A stretch of DNA of 64,000 nt from Ancrocorticia sp039812645 (GTDB lineage: Bacteria; Actinomycetota; Actinomycetes; Actinomycetales; Actinomycetaceae), in NCBI GenBank assembly GCA_039812645.1, contig JBDIAV010000006.1, positions 1-64,000 of the forward strand. The letters run 5' to 3'. Positions 42,170 to 50,417 of this stretch are shown here, one piece after another (position 1 is the stretch's first letter; the number at the start of each line of letters is the position of its first letter). Made by a program: the position numbers and the translations under genes. Under the pieces are notes generated by a model that saw nothing but the letters and a program-made list of their open reading frames with translations, did no database searches and was not told where the DNA came from.

Positions 42170-42862
42170 ATGAATGAGATGTACATCCTGACCATCGATA
42201 CCTCGGATCGCTCGATTGTGGGAGTGGCGCGCGAGGAGCTCGGCACCATCACAGAGCTGGCCCGTGAAGTCTCCACTGATTCGCGCCATCACGCAGAAAC
42301 ATTGACTCCGATGGTGGCTTCCGTGCTTGCCCATGCCGGTATTGAGAAGCCCGATGCCATCGTGGCGGGCACCGGTCCCGCTGCTTTTACGGGGTTGCGT
42401 GCAGGCCTCATGACCGCTCGCGCTCTTGCCCGAGCCTGGGACGTCCCCTTATATGGTGTCTCCTCACTTGAGGTCCTGGCGCTGGCGGGTACCCGCCTCG
42501 GGTTTAACGAGGTTCTTGCGGTCATCGACGCACGCCGCAAGGAACTTTTTGCCCTGCGAGCTCGGCCCATGGGCGGCGACGACGTCGCCATTATCTCCGG
42601 TCCTGAGATCGTCAAGCCTGCTGACATCGTGGATATCTTGGCAAGGGCCGAGGCAGCCCTCGTTTCCTCTCATCCAGATCTGTACGGGGAGCTTGCCGAC
42701 GCCAGTGATGTGCAGTGCGAACCTGCCATCATGGCTTCTCTGGCCCTTTCTCATGTGGCACGTCAGGAAGCTGGCGAAGATATTGACCTGGGTACCGAAC
42801 CGCAGTACCTGCGCCGCCCCGATATCCATGGAGGCGGCGTTAGCCAGCCTGCCGCGCGATGA
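42170..42862 (+). CDS. tsaB: tRNA t6A synthesis protein TsaB
   Basis: Non-catalytic partner of TsaD, ASKHA fold; 230 aa. It begins M-N-E-M-Y-I-L-T-I-D-T-S; the ATG at 42179 is an alternative start. Family segments: SRHHAETLTPMVASVL, VAGTGPAAFTGLRAGLMTAR and the DARRKELFALR pair. The start follows AGGAATGA. The stop overlaps rimI by four bases. Confidence 0.95.
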   Translation: MNEMYILTIDTSDRSIVGVAREELGTITELAREVSTDSRHHAETLTPMVASVLAHAGIEKPDAIVAGTGPAAFTGLRAGLMTARALARAWDVPLYGVSSLEVLALAGTRLGFNEVLAVIDARRKELFALRARPMGGDDVAIISGPEIVKPADIVDILARAEAALVSSHPDLYGELADASDVQCEPAIMASLALSHVARQEAGEDIDLGTEPQYLRRPDIHGGGVSQPAAR

Positions 42863-43368
42863 GATCACGCGATCGAGAATCTCCGGCCGCACACATCGCT
42901 GAGCTGGGGTTAAGCCTTGTTGTGCCCCGTCCTGGCTGGGCGGGGCGCATTGCTGCTTTTGATCTGTTGGCTTTTGATGCTGACGCCTGGCCGGTGAGCG
43001 TGTGGATGCATGAGCTTGAGGGTAAGAGTGCTAGTTATTTAGCACTCGTCTCGGACACGCCCGGTGCCGCCGCGGTTCCCGATATCGTGGCCATCGGGGG
43101 AGTGTCCCTTGGGATCGAGGCCGAGATTCTCACTATTGCTGTGGCGAGCGCGCATCGCGGCCGCGGACTGGGAGGTCTGCTACTCGATGAACTGCTCGCT
43201 ATCGCGGACTCACAGGGATCGGAATCGGTCTTTCTTGAAGTGCGCTCGCGTGACGCCGTCGCCCAAAGTTTGTACCAAGGGCGCGGTTTCGAGGACGTTG
43301 GTAGGCGTCCGCGCTATTACCATGACGATGACGCCCTCATTATGCGTCGCGATCGGCCCGCTATCTAA
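42859..43368 (+). CDS. rimI: RimI-like N-acetyltransferase
   Basis: GNAT-family protein of 169 aa. The acetyl-CoA loop is VASAHRGRGLGGLLLDELL (residues ~94-112), followed by EVRSRDAVAQSLYQGRGFED, as in RimI proteins that acetylate protein N-termini (S18 in E. coli). The position between tsaB and tsaD is the usual one. An N-terminal region of about 70 residues is longer and less conserved than in E. coli RimI. A hairpin follows, so tsaD may have its own promoter. Confidence 0.88.
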   Translation: MRSRDRESPAAHIAELGLSLVVPRPGWAGRIAAFDLLAFDADAWPVSVWMHELEGKSASYLALVSDTPGAAAVPDIVAIGGVSLGIEAEILTIAVASAHRGRGLGGLLLDELLAIADSQGSESVFLEVRSRDAVAQSLYQGRGFEDVGRRPRYYHDDDALIMRRDRPAI

Positions 43369-43372
43369 GCGA

Positions 43373-43408
43373 GAAACTGGGCGGAGCGTAGTCGCTCCGC
43401 CCAGTTTC
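43373..43408 (+). terminator. Hairpin after rimI
   Basis: GAAACTGGGCGGAGCG (43373-43388) pairs perfectly with 43393-43408, loop TAGT, followed by TTTA. It is among the better intrinsic terminators of the window. Confidence 0.9.
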
Positions 43409-43573
43409 TTTATCGTCCCCTGACAAACGTCTCATGGGCACAGATCTGCCAGGATTTCAGAGATTTCTTGTGGTGTTCGCTCCCATGCCGGATGTGGTTC
43501 CCTGCACGGTGTCGCAGAAGCGTTGCCTGTGCCACACCGGGTGATGCCACCGAGGGGACTAAACTGGTCATTT

Positions 43574-44614
43574 GTGAGTATTACAGTCCTTGGTATTGAG
43601 ACCTCCTGTGACGAGACCGGCATCGCTGTCGTTCGTGATGGTGAGCTGTTGGCCGACGTCACTGCTACCTCGATGGATGAGTACGCGCGCTACGGCGGTA
43701 TTATCCCCGAGATCGCCTCGCGTGCCCATCTCCAGACAATGGTTCCCACGCTGGATGCGGCGTTGGAGAAGGCTGGCATTGACCTGGCAGATGTGGACGC
43801 CATCGCCGTCACCGCTGGTCCTGGCCTTGTCGGTTCGTTGACCGTTGGTGCGTCGGCAGCCAAGGCCCTTGCGCTGGCTACCGGGAAGCCGCTCTACGGC
43901 GTCAACCATATTATTGGGCATCTGTGCGTCGATGAACTCGTTGATGGCCCGTTCCCGGAGCATTTTATTGGTCTCGTTGTGTCCGGCGGGCATTCTTCCA
44001 TCCTGCGTGTGGGCAATATTGCTACGGACGTCGAGGAACTCGGTGGCACCCTGGATGACGCCGCTGGCGAGGCATTCGACAAGGTGGGGCGCCTGCTTGG
44101 CCTGCCTTACCCCGGTGGTCCGCACATTGATCGTCTCGCTAAGGTAGGCGACCGGGAGGCTATCCGCTTCCCGCGTGGTTTGACCGCAGGCAAGGACAAG
44201 GTACGTCACCAGTACGATTTCTCGTTCTCTGGTTTGAAAACAGCCGTTGCCCGGTACATCGAGGGCCTGGAGTCCCGTGGCGAAGAAGTTCCGACGGCGG
44301 ACGTGGCGGCTGGATTCTCCGAGGCCATCAACGATGTGCTTACTGTCAAGGCGCTTAACGCTTGCGAAACCTTCGGGTACGACACGCTCGTTATCGGTGG
44401 AGGCTTCTCCGCCAACTCGCGCTTGCGTGAACTGGTGACCGAGCGCGCTGCTGCCCGCGGCATCACCGTGCGCATCCCCCCGATTCGCTATTGCACAGAC
44501 AATGGTGCGATGGTGGCTTCGCTGGGGTGGGAGCTGGTCCGTAACGGCGTTGCTCCTTCCGGCCTTGATATCACGGTGGATACCGGCATGGATCTCAACA
44601 AAATTGTCATGTGA
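43574..44614 (+). CDS. tsaD: tRNA t6A synthase catalytic subunit TsaD
   Basis: Transfers threonylcarbamoyl to A37 of tRNAs that read ANN codons; 346 aa. The frame is open to 43523, but GTG 43574 (V-S-I-T-V-L-G-I-E-T-S-C-D-E-T) is the family start. No good ribosome site precedes it; TAAACT at 43560-43565 could be a -10 box for a leaderless message. The metal motif is NHIIGHL (residues ~110-116), with LVVSGGHSS and the C-terminal GGGFSANSRLRE. It is the last gene of the t6A set. Confidence 0.97.
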   Translation: MSITVLGIETSCDETGIAVVRDGELLADVTATSMDEYARYGGIIPEIASRAHLQTMVPTLDAALEKAGIDLADVDAIAVTAGPGLVGSLTVGASAAKALALATGKPLYGVNHIIGHLCVDELVDGPFPEHFIGLVVSGGHSSILRVGNIATDVEELGGTLDDAAGEAFDKVGRLLGLPYPGGPHIDRLAKVGDREAIRFPRGLTAGKDKVRHQYDFSFSGLKTAVARYIEGLESRGEEVPTADVAAGFSEAINDVLTVKALNACETFGYDTLVIGGGFSANSRLRELVTERAAARGITVRIPPIRYCTDNGAMVASLGWELVRNGVAPSGLDITVDTGMDLNKIVM

Positions 44615-44692
44615 GTCGAACTCCAGATTTCCAGATGGCCGTTCTTAGGTGATGTGAATCTGGTTATTGGGGCTTCGTAAAATGTCAGTGCT

Positions 44693-44736
44693 CTGAGGGG
44701 ATCGATATGGTAATAGTGCCACATCGAACCCCTCAG
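44693..44736. terminator. Hairpin in the convergent tsaD/methyltransferase gap
   Basis: CTGAGGGGATCGAT (44693-44706) pairs with 44723-44736 with one mismatch; a TGG/CCA pairing continues within the loop. GTCTTT follows. It can serve both converging genes. Confidence 0.7.
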
Positions 44737-44797
44737 GTCTTTCCAATTCTTTGCACCCCACCCGACTAGTACTGACGAGAGAACGGGGCTTTGCCGA

Positions 44798-46000
44798 TCA
44801 ATCCACTCGGTCGGCCAGCACCGCGCGGTGGCGCCCCATGAGGGGAGTAAGAAGCAGGACGGCATCTTTGCCTCCCGGCTGCTTGCGTAGACCGAGCTTG
44901 CGCCGCAGGGCCTCGGGATCGGTGTCGGTCCCGCGCTTCTTGATTTCCAGCCGGGTGACCCCGGCATTCTTCAGAGCTTTCTTGAGGGCCTTCACCTCCA
45001 GTGGAAGAACTTCTCGCACCTTGAAGCGCGTGACCAGCGCCGTTGTAGGGAAGTTGCCGCTGAGATAGGCGATATTCGCGGACACGGGGGAGAGACCGTA
45101 GTCGGCACATAGTCGCGCAATTCCACCGCTGCGGATAATTGCCGGGTCTGGTTCACAGATGTATTCGCCGAGTTCGGCGGGTGGCACAGGAGCAAGATCC
45201 TCGTTGGCCCAGCGTGCTCCTGAGTCGAAGGTAAATGTTTGCTCCCCACGTAGGATGAGTGCGCTGCGGCCCGCGGTGGGTGCTGCAGCGCCGAGCCACA
45301 CGACGGCTTCAAGGAGGTCACCGTCGTGACTAATCCACTGCACGTGGGAGTCGTGGGGGCAGAGCCCATGGGAGATGCCCGGAGCGACCTTGATTCCAGC
45401 GGCAGAGTACCGCGAGGCAATGTCCAATGCGGCGGAGAGCTTCGGTGACCATTCCTCCGGATTCTTGAGCCGCCTACCAGCGGAGTCTCTGCGCGCAGGG
45501 TCGAGCCAGATGGCGTCCGCGCCGATATCATCGAGAGAAATCTCCAGGCCGTCGCCGGTGAGGACGCTAGCTTCCGGGAATGGCGCAAGGTTGGCCGCTG
45601 CCGCGCCAGCCGTCTCAGGATCTGTCTCGATGGAGGTCACGCGGAGCCCGAGCCCGGCCATTGCGAGGGAATCAGCTCCAATACCGCACCCAAGGTCGAC
45701 GACGTGGGTGGCTCCGGCCTCACGCAATCGCGCGGCGTGATGAACACCAACGCTCAGGCGGGTCGACTGCTCTAGTCCCGCCGCGGTAAAAAACATGGAG
45801 GAGGCGAAGTCCCCGAACTTCTCCGTCGCCTTTTGTCGCAGCCGTGATTGGGTGAGTGCTAAAGAAACCAACTCGGGAGGATATCCCTCGCCACGCAGGC
45901 GGTTTGTCAGGGAAAAAACGTCACCCTGATCGTATGCGGGAAGGGCATCGAGGAGGGCGCGCCCTTCGGACGTCAGGAGCGGTGTAATGGTAGCGGACAC
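44798..46000 (-). CDS. SAM-dependent methyltransferase with THUMP-like C-terminus
   Basis: 400 aa. A Rossmann methyltransferase core starts near residue 95 with HVVDLGCGIGADSLAMAGLG (motif I), IETDPETA (motif II) and AIWLDPARRDSAGRR (motif IV). The C-terminal ~80 residues match the THUMP-like domain found in actinobacterial proteins of this kind, including LEVKALKKALKNAG and EIKKRGTDTDPEALRRKL. An RNA substrate is likely but unproven. The start is GTG at 46000. The gene converges on tsaD. Confidence 0.85.
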   Translation of the reverse strand: MSATITPLLTSEGRALLDALPAYDQGDVFSLTNRLRGEGYPPELVSLALTQSRLRQKATEKFGDFASSMFFTAAGLEQSTRLSVGVHHAARLREAGATHVVDLGCGIGADSLAMAGLGLRVTSIETDPETAGAAAANLAPFPEASVLTGDGLEISLDDIGADAIWLDPARRDSAGRRLKNPEEWSPKLSAALDIASRYSAAGIKVAPGISHGLCPHDSHVQWISHDGDLLEAVVWLGAAAPTAGRSALILRGEQTFTFDSGARWANEDLAPVPPAELGEYICEPDPAIIRSGGIARLCADYGLSPVSANIAYLSGNFPTTALVTRFKVREVLPLEVKALKKALKNAGVTRLEIKKRGTDTDPEALRRKLGLRKQPGGKDAVLLLTPLMGRHRAVLADRVD

Positions 46001-46097
46001 CGCTCAATCTTGGCATGAACGGGCGCGCAACCGCCATGTTCATGAGGGAACGGACTGTTTGGGTGAGCAGGGCAGGAGAAGTATCGTTCCGGGGTTG

Positions 46098-46109
46098 CGC
46101 CGTCGTCGT
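46098..46109 (-). repeat. ACGACGACGGCG motif upstream of groES
   Basis: One of at least seven exact copies of this 12-mer outside genes or at a gene end in the window. It is 30 bases upstream of the CIRCE element, on the reverse strand. Confidence 0.5.
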
Positions 46110-46138
46110 TCACTCTTAGCCCTCTCTTCCCGAGATCA

Positions 46139-46165
46139 CTAGCACTCACCTTGACCGAGTGCTAA
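46139..46165 (+). promoter_or_regulatory. CIRCE operator (HrcA site) of groES
   Basis: CTAGCACTC-N9-GAGTGCTAA differs from the CIRCE consensus TTAGCACTC-N9-GAGTGCTAA at one of 18 positions. HrcA binding here would repress groES until heat shock. Confidence 0.95.
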
Positions 46166-46179
46166 GAGCGGCCTATCCT
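46151..46179 (+). promoter_or_regulatory. groES promoter within CIRCE
   Basis: TTGACC (46151-46156), 17 bases, TATCCT (46174-46179). The -35 box lies in the spacer of the CIRCE element, so HrcA would block polymerase directly. The start codon is about 120 bases downstream, leaving a long leader. Confidence 0.75.
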
Positions 46180-46300
46180 TCTAGAAGACGTAGTTTTGGC
46201 TACGGCTTGTGCCCGGTTCGGGCCCGGCCCCCGCGACGGCGGGTCCCGCGGCCAGGTACTACTAACCACAGCACGAGTTCGAGAAGAAGGGGGATCCGAA

Positions 46301-46597
46301 GTGTCGGTCTCCATCAAGCCGCTTGAGGATCGCATTGTGATCCAGCAGGTGGAAGCAGAAACCACGACGGCCTCTGGCCTTGTCCTTCCGGACACCGCCA
46401 AGGAGAAGCCGCAGGAGGGCAAGGTTCTCGCAGTAGGACCCGGCCGTGTTGACGACAATGGCAACCGCGTCCCGGTTGACGTTGCTGTTGGCGACGTTGT
46501 CATCTACTCCAAGTACGGTGGCACCGAAGTCAAGTACGGCGGCGATGAGTTCATCATCCTGTCCTCGCGTGACATCCTCGCTATTGTCGAGAAGTAA
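46301..46597 (+). CDS. groES: Co-chaperonin GroES
   Basis: Lid of the GroEL folding chamber, 98 aa. GTG 46301 is chosen because GAAGAAGGGGG precedes it and the protein then begins V-S-V-S-I-K-P-L-E-D-R. The mobile loop is ETTTASGLVLPDTAKEKPQ and the domed roof sequence GPGRVDDNG. No groEL follows; the next gene is a lipoprotein after a terminator, so the GroEL gene(s) must be elsewhere. Confidence 0.97.
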   Translation: MSVSIKPLEDRIVIQQVEAETTTASGLVLPDTAKEKPQEGKVLAVGPGRVDDNGNRVPVDVAVGDVVIYSKYGGTEVKYGGDEFIILSSRDILAIVEK

Positions 46598-46646
46598 GGG
46601 AAAACGCCCGTCGGCGTGATCTCGGCTCAGCCTAGTAGTCTGAGTG

Positions 46647-46678
46647 AAAAGGCATCCAACATCTGTTGGGTGCCTTTT
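46647..46678 (+). terminator. groES terminator
   Basis: AAAAGGCATCCAAC (46647-46660) pairs with 46665-46678 (one G-T) over an ATCT loop, ending in a TTTT run. Confidence 0.85.
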
Positions 46679-46693
46679 CTTGTGTGGGTCTTT

Positions 46694-46711
46694 GGTAGGG
46701 CTAGCCCTACC
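46694..46711. promoter_or_regulatory. Perfect 18-bp palindrome before the lipoprotein/ABC cluster
   Basis: GGTAGGGCTAGCCCTACC is fully symmetric without a loop, so it looks like a dimeric repressor site rather than a terminator. It recalls DtxR/IdeR-type iron boxes (AGG...CT AGCCT...CCT style) but is not an exact match. It lies 246 bases before the lipoprotein start. Confidence 0.5.
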
Positions 46712-46957
46712 TTCTTTCTACAGTTAACCCCATTCCCTATCTTCGCTATAGCCGGTTGAATAGAGGTTCATACCAAGGGGCGTGCGCCTTTTCGCCCGTG
46801 GCATACCAACAAATGTCTCTATAACCGGTCTTACTCACTATGGCATGCTTAAAAGGCACGGAGTTTTCGACACTATCTCACAAAGACCTCGACGAAAAGA
46901 CGCCAGGCCGCATCTAGCGAGACGGTCACGCACGAAAAACAGACGAAGGAGCCTGTC
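46712..46957 (+). promoter_or_regulatory. Leader of the lipoprotein-ABC operon
   Basis: Part of a 360-base gap that is clearly more AT-rich than the surroundings. I see no gene. TATAGC (46747-46752) and CACTAT stretches are weak promoter candidates; none is convincing. The ribosome site GAAGGAGCC precedes the lipoprotein. Confidence 0.35.
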
Positions 46958-47956
46958 ATGCGTAAAACTAGTCATATCCTCCTAGGTGCCTGCATGATAG
47001 GTGCCCTCGCTCTCACCGGCTGTTCAAGTAACGGTGATGACAAAGCCAAGGATAATTCCTCTGAGGAAAGCTACGGTCCTCTTAACGATTACTTCATGGC
47101 CATGGACATGGGTCAAGACTGGACCCAAGAAGACTATGACCAGCAGGATCTTAAGAGAGAAGAACTCATTGCCCAATGTATGGCCAAGGAGGGCTTCGAA
47201 TACACCCCGGACACCAACAATGGTGGCACAGTCGTCAGCAGTGATGATCAAGAAGGGCCGGAATGGGGTTCATTAGAGTTTGCCCAGCAGTATGGCTATG
47301 GCTTCTCGACCTACCCAGGTCAAGAGGACATGGACGCTCAGCAGGAGTATGTCGATCCCAATCAGGACTACGTGGAGGCACTCAGCGCATCAGAACAGCA
47401 GGCCTACTACGAGACTCTTCACGGTCCCCAACCCACCGAAGAAGAAATGAAGGACATGGAGGACGGCTCCTATGAGTATGACTGGTCCACGTCCGGCTGC
47501 TATGGGGCGGCTCAACATGAGGTAGAAACGGAGAGCGGTAGCAACGCATGGGAAGATCCCGAATTCACTGATCTGTTCGAGGCACTGAACGCGCTCTATG
47601 AGGACACTGAAAAGGATCCCGAAATACAGGCACTCGACCAGGAGTGGGCATCGTGTATGGCCGATGCCGGGTACCCGGATGTCTCGTCCAAGAATCGTGC
47701 ATTCGAAGTCATTATGAATGAGCAAAATGAGCTCTACAGCGGTGGTGAGGACGGCGAGTATGTTGAGCCGGATCAGGCAAAGCTCGATGAACTCAAGAAG
47801 AAGGAAATCGACATGGCGGTAGCAGACTGGAAGTGCGCCGACGCCATGGATTACCAGGAAAAGTACCAGGAAATTGATTTCCGAGTTCAGCAGAAGTTCG
47901 TTGACGATCACAAGGATCAACTAGATGCTTTGGTCGCCAAGTACGGTAAGAAGTAG
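46958..47956 (+). CDS. Secreted lipoprotein of an ABC export cluster
   Basis: 332 aa. A lipoprotein signal with the lipobox LTGC puts the lipidated Cys at residue 22. The mature part is acidic (Glu/Asp/Gln/Tyr-rich) and has Cys residues in CMAKEGF, SGCYGAA, SCMADAGYP and WKCADAM; such C-M-x-x-x-G-F/Y patterns occur in uncharacterised actinobacterial lipoproteins. No enzyme motif is visible. It is the first gene of an operon with an adaptor, ATPase and permease, so a role as a substrate-binding or accessory component is inferred. Confidence 0.85.
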   Translation: MRKTSHILLGACMIGALALTGCSSNGDDKAKDNSSEESYGPLNDYFMAMDMGQDWTQEDYDQQDLKREELIAQCMAKEGFEYTPDTNNGGTVVSSDDQEGPEWGSLEFAQQYGYGFSTYPGQEDMDAQQEYVDPNQDYVEALSASEQQAYYETLHGPQPTEEEMKDMEDGSYEYDWSTSGCYGAAQHEVETESGSNAWEDPEFTDLFEALNALYEDTEKDPEIQALDQEWASCMADAGYPDVSSKNRAFEVIMNEQNELYSGGEDGEYVEPDQAKLDELKKKEIDMAVADWKCADAMDYQEKYQEIDFRVQQKFVDDHKDQLDALVAKYGKK

Positions 47957-47976
47957 ATTCAAGAAAGGTCCCCTGG

Positions 47977-49668
47977 ATGGGCATGCGCACGCGCGGAGAA
48001 GGCGATGATAGTCGCCCTGGCGAGGGCACAGAGCCCCTGTCATCAGAACTATCGGATGCCACCATAGAGTTCCCTCCGGTTGATCCTTCGGTGTCTGATG
48101 TGGGTGATTCGGAAGAAACGTCAATTGATTCAGGGGATCAAGAGATCGTCGACGGCGAAGCCGAGCACGATGGAACGCCTCCTAAGAAAAAGCGTGCGTG
48201 GGCTGGTAAGCGGCTTGTTGCGTTGATTGCTTCCGTGGCTGTGGTGTCGTTGCTTGCTGGCGTTGCCATTATGCAATTCATCGTGTCGCCAGCTGAGCTG
48301 GCGGCGCGCACTGAGGCACCTGAAGCGGGCCCGGTCACAGCTCCGGTGGAAGAACGAGTTATTGAAAATACTATTGTTGCTCGCGGAGAGGTAGCGTACG
48401 CCGATTCAGTTGACGTCAAACTTGGCGCTCCGTCTTCTGAGGGCCCCGCTATTGTTACCGGCGATGTTCCCGAGGTTGGCGCCGTTCTTAACGCGGCTGA
48501 TATTGCTCTTGAGGTCACGGGGAGGCCAGTCATTGTTCTTCCTGGCGATTTGCCCGCCTACCGTTCCTTGAGCGTTGGGATGAGCGGCCCCGATGTGCTT
48601 CAACTCAAGCAGGCGCTCGCTTCGCTGGGCTTTACCTCTGGTGATCTTGGGTCGCAGGTTTTCGATGCGGATACGGCTACTGGTTTAGGCCAGTTGTACC
48701 AGCATGTTGGATATACGGCACCGAATGGTGGAGAAGAAGCCCAAAGTGCCCTGGAGAATGCCCAGAAAACTGTCCGTAGCGCAGAGACCTCCGTGACCAT
48801 CGCGGAGAATACCGTGGATTCGACCTACAATTCACAGGTTCAGGCCCAAAATGATCGGATCAATACGATTAACGAGTGGCGCACGGCTGTGGACAACGCA
48901 CCCGATGAGACTACTCGTCAGCAGGCGTTGGCAGAATTACAGAAAGCCGAGGCTGTTCCTGAACCGGCTATCAATCTGACGGTTGAAAATGCGCAGCTTC
49001 AAGAGGCTATTGATTCGCGCACTGATGCCTACAATGCCTTAGCCCGCGCGCAGGAAGCGGTGTTGCCCTCATTGCCATCGAGTGAAGTGCTCTTCCTGAG
49101 CGATCTCCCTCGCCGAGTTGACGATGTACGCGTCAGCCGTGGCAGTGCACTCTCCGATATCGCAATGTCTGTCTCTGGGGCAAAGCTCAGTATTGTTGGG
49201 ACCTTCTCAGAGCAGGACGCCAAGCTTCTGAAAGAAGACATGACCGCCGTCTATTCATCCCCGGGTGGAGAAGAACTGACGGCGAAGGTCTTGACGATCG
49301 AGGCTCCAGGCTCTGCCAAGAAGACGCCGGATGGGCAACCTGGGTCCGCAACCTCCGACCGTTACACGGTCACTTTTGATCCCGGTGAGCTCACGCCTGA
49401 GCAAATCACCGAGCTCCAGGGGAGTAATGTGCGGGTTGCCATCCCGGTTGCTTCCACCGAGGGCAAGGTCCTCGCTGTGCCGTTGGCTGCGCTTTCAGCC
49501 GGCCCTGATGGGAGCGATAGGGTTGAGTTGTCTGCACCCACAAAGGATGATCCTTTCGCCACGGAAGTAGTTAATGTCAAGGCAGGATTAGCCGCCGGTG
49601 GCTACGTTGAAATCACCTCAGATGACTCTCGTATTGCTGTGGGTGCCAAGGTTGTGGTGGGGCGATGA
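47977..49668 (+). CDS. Membrane-fusion-type adaptor with peptidoglycan-binding domain
   Basis: 563 aa. An acidic cytoplasmic N-terminus of ~75 residues is followed by a membrane helix near residues 80-105. A peptidoglycan-binding motif SVGMSGPDVLQLKQALASLG lies near residues 198-217. Residues ~250-370 are helical (coiled-coil hairpin), and a beta-rich region follows, as in HlyD/MacA adaptors. It would join the MacB-type transporter to the cell wall in a Gram-positive. The stop overlaps the ATPase start by four bases. Confidence 0.85.
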   Translation: MGMRTRGEGDDSRPGEGTEPLSSELSDATIEFPPVDPSVSDVGDSEETSIDSGDQEIVDGEAEHDGTPPKKKRAWAGKRLVALIASVAVVSLLAGVAIMQFIVSPAELAARTEAPEAGPVTAPVEERVIENTIVARGEVAYADSVDVKLGAPSSEGPAIVTGDVPEVGAVLNAADIALEVTGRPVIVLPGDLPAYRSLSVGMSGPDVLQLKQALASLGFTSGDLGSQVFDADTATGLGQLYQHVGYTAPNGGEEAQSALENAQKTVRSAETSVTIAENTVDSTYNSQVQAQNDRINTINEWRTAVDNAPDETTRQQALAELQKAEAVPEPAINLTVENAQLQEAIDSRTDAYNALARAQEAVLPSLPSSEVLFLSDLPRRVDDVRVSRGSALSDIAMSVSGAKLSIVGTFSEQDAKLLKEDMTAVYSSPGGEELTAKVLTIEAPGSAKKTPDGQPGSATSDRYTVTFDPGELTPEQITELQGSNVRVAIPVASTEGKVLAVPLAALSAGPDGSDRVELSAPTKDDPFATEVVNVKAGLAAGGYVEITSDDSRIAVGAKVVVGR

Positions 49669-50417
49669 ATATCGCTTGGCCCACTTTCCGGGGAAAGAGG
49701 CGGGCCAAAGAAACTTTGTCCGATACCCTCTCACCGCAGGTGGATGGCCCGCTTATTAAGCTCGACGACGTCACCCGGATTTTCCCTGGTCCGCCTGCGG
49801 TGAATGCTCTGCGCGGTGTTGACCTTGAGGTCAACACCGGTGAATATCTCGCCATTATTGGCCCATCAGGTTCCGGAAAATCCACGATGCTCAACACGCT
49901 AGGACTGTTGGATCGCCCCAGTACTGGGACATATTTGTTTGAAGGAATAGACGTTTCCCAGATTTCGGAGGATGAACGTGCAGCGCTCCGTGGTGGGCAT
50001 ATCGGCTTCGTCTTTCAGTCGTTTCATCTCTTGGCTACACGTTCTGTTTTAGAAAACGTCATGTTGGCTACCGCCTACGCGGGTGTACCTCGCGAGGAAC
50101 GCGAAACGCTTGCCAGAGCGGCATTGGAACGTGTGGGACTGGGCCATCGTATGGAGTTCTTTCCCGGAACCCTGTCGGGTGGAGAACGTCAGCGTGTAGC
50201 AATTGCTCGTGCCGTTAGTACCTCTCCCCGTCTGTTACTTGCGGACGAACCTACGGGAAATCTTGATCGGGAAAATTCTGAGGCTGTCATGAGACTCTTT
50301 CGAGAGCTATGGAGCGATGGTCTCACTATCATCATGATCACACACGACGCCGCAGTTGCCAGGGCCGCCGATCGGCGCGTGGAGATCAGCGATGGTCGCC
50401 TGATGGAGTTGTCATGA
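49665..50417 (+). CDS. MacB-type ABC transporter ATPase
   Basis: 250 aa. Walker A is GPSGSGKST (near residue 65), Q-loop FVFQSFHLL, signature LSGGERQR, Walker B RLLLADEPTGNLD and switch His in MITHDAA. It is most like the LolD/MacB/FtsE family. An extra ~30 residues precede the domain. The start overlaps the adaptor stop and the stop overlaps the permease start, so translation is coupled. Confidence 0.94.
   Translation: MNIAWPTFRGKRRAKETLSDTLSPQVDGPLIKLDDVTRIFPGPPAVNALRGVDLEVNTGEYLAIIGPSGSGKSTMLNTLGLLDRPSTGTYLFEGIDVSQISEDERAALRGGHIGFVFQSFHLLATRSVLENVMLATAYAGVPREERETLARAALERVGLGHRMEFFPGTLSGGERQRVAIARAVSTSPRLLLADEPTGNLDRENSEAVMRLFRELWSDGLTIIMITHDAAVARAADRRVEISDGRLMELS

Noticed and set aside
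46196..46300. N-terminal extension of GroES
   Set aside because: The upstream part is not conserved in GroES, lies in the leader of the CIRCE promoter, and a good ribosome site marks GTG 46301.
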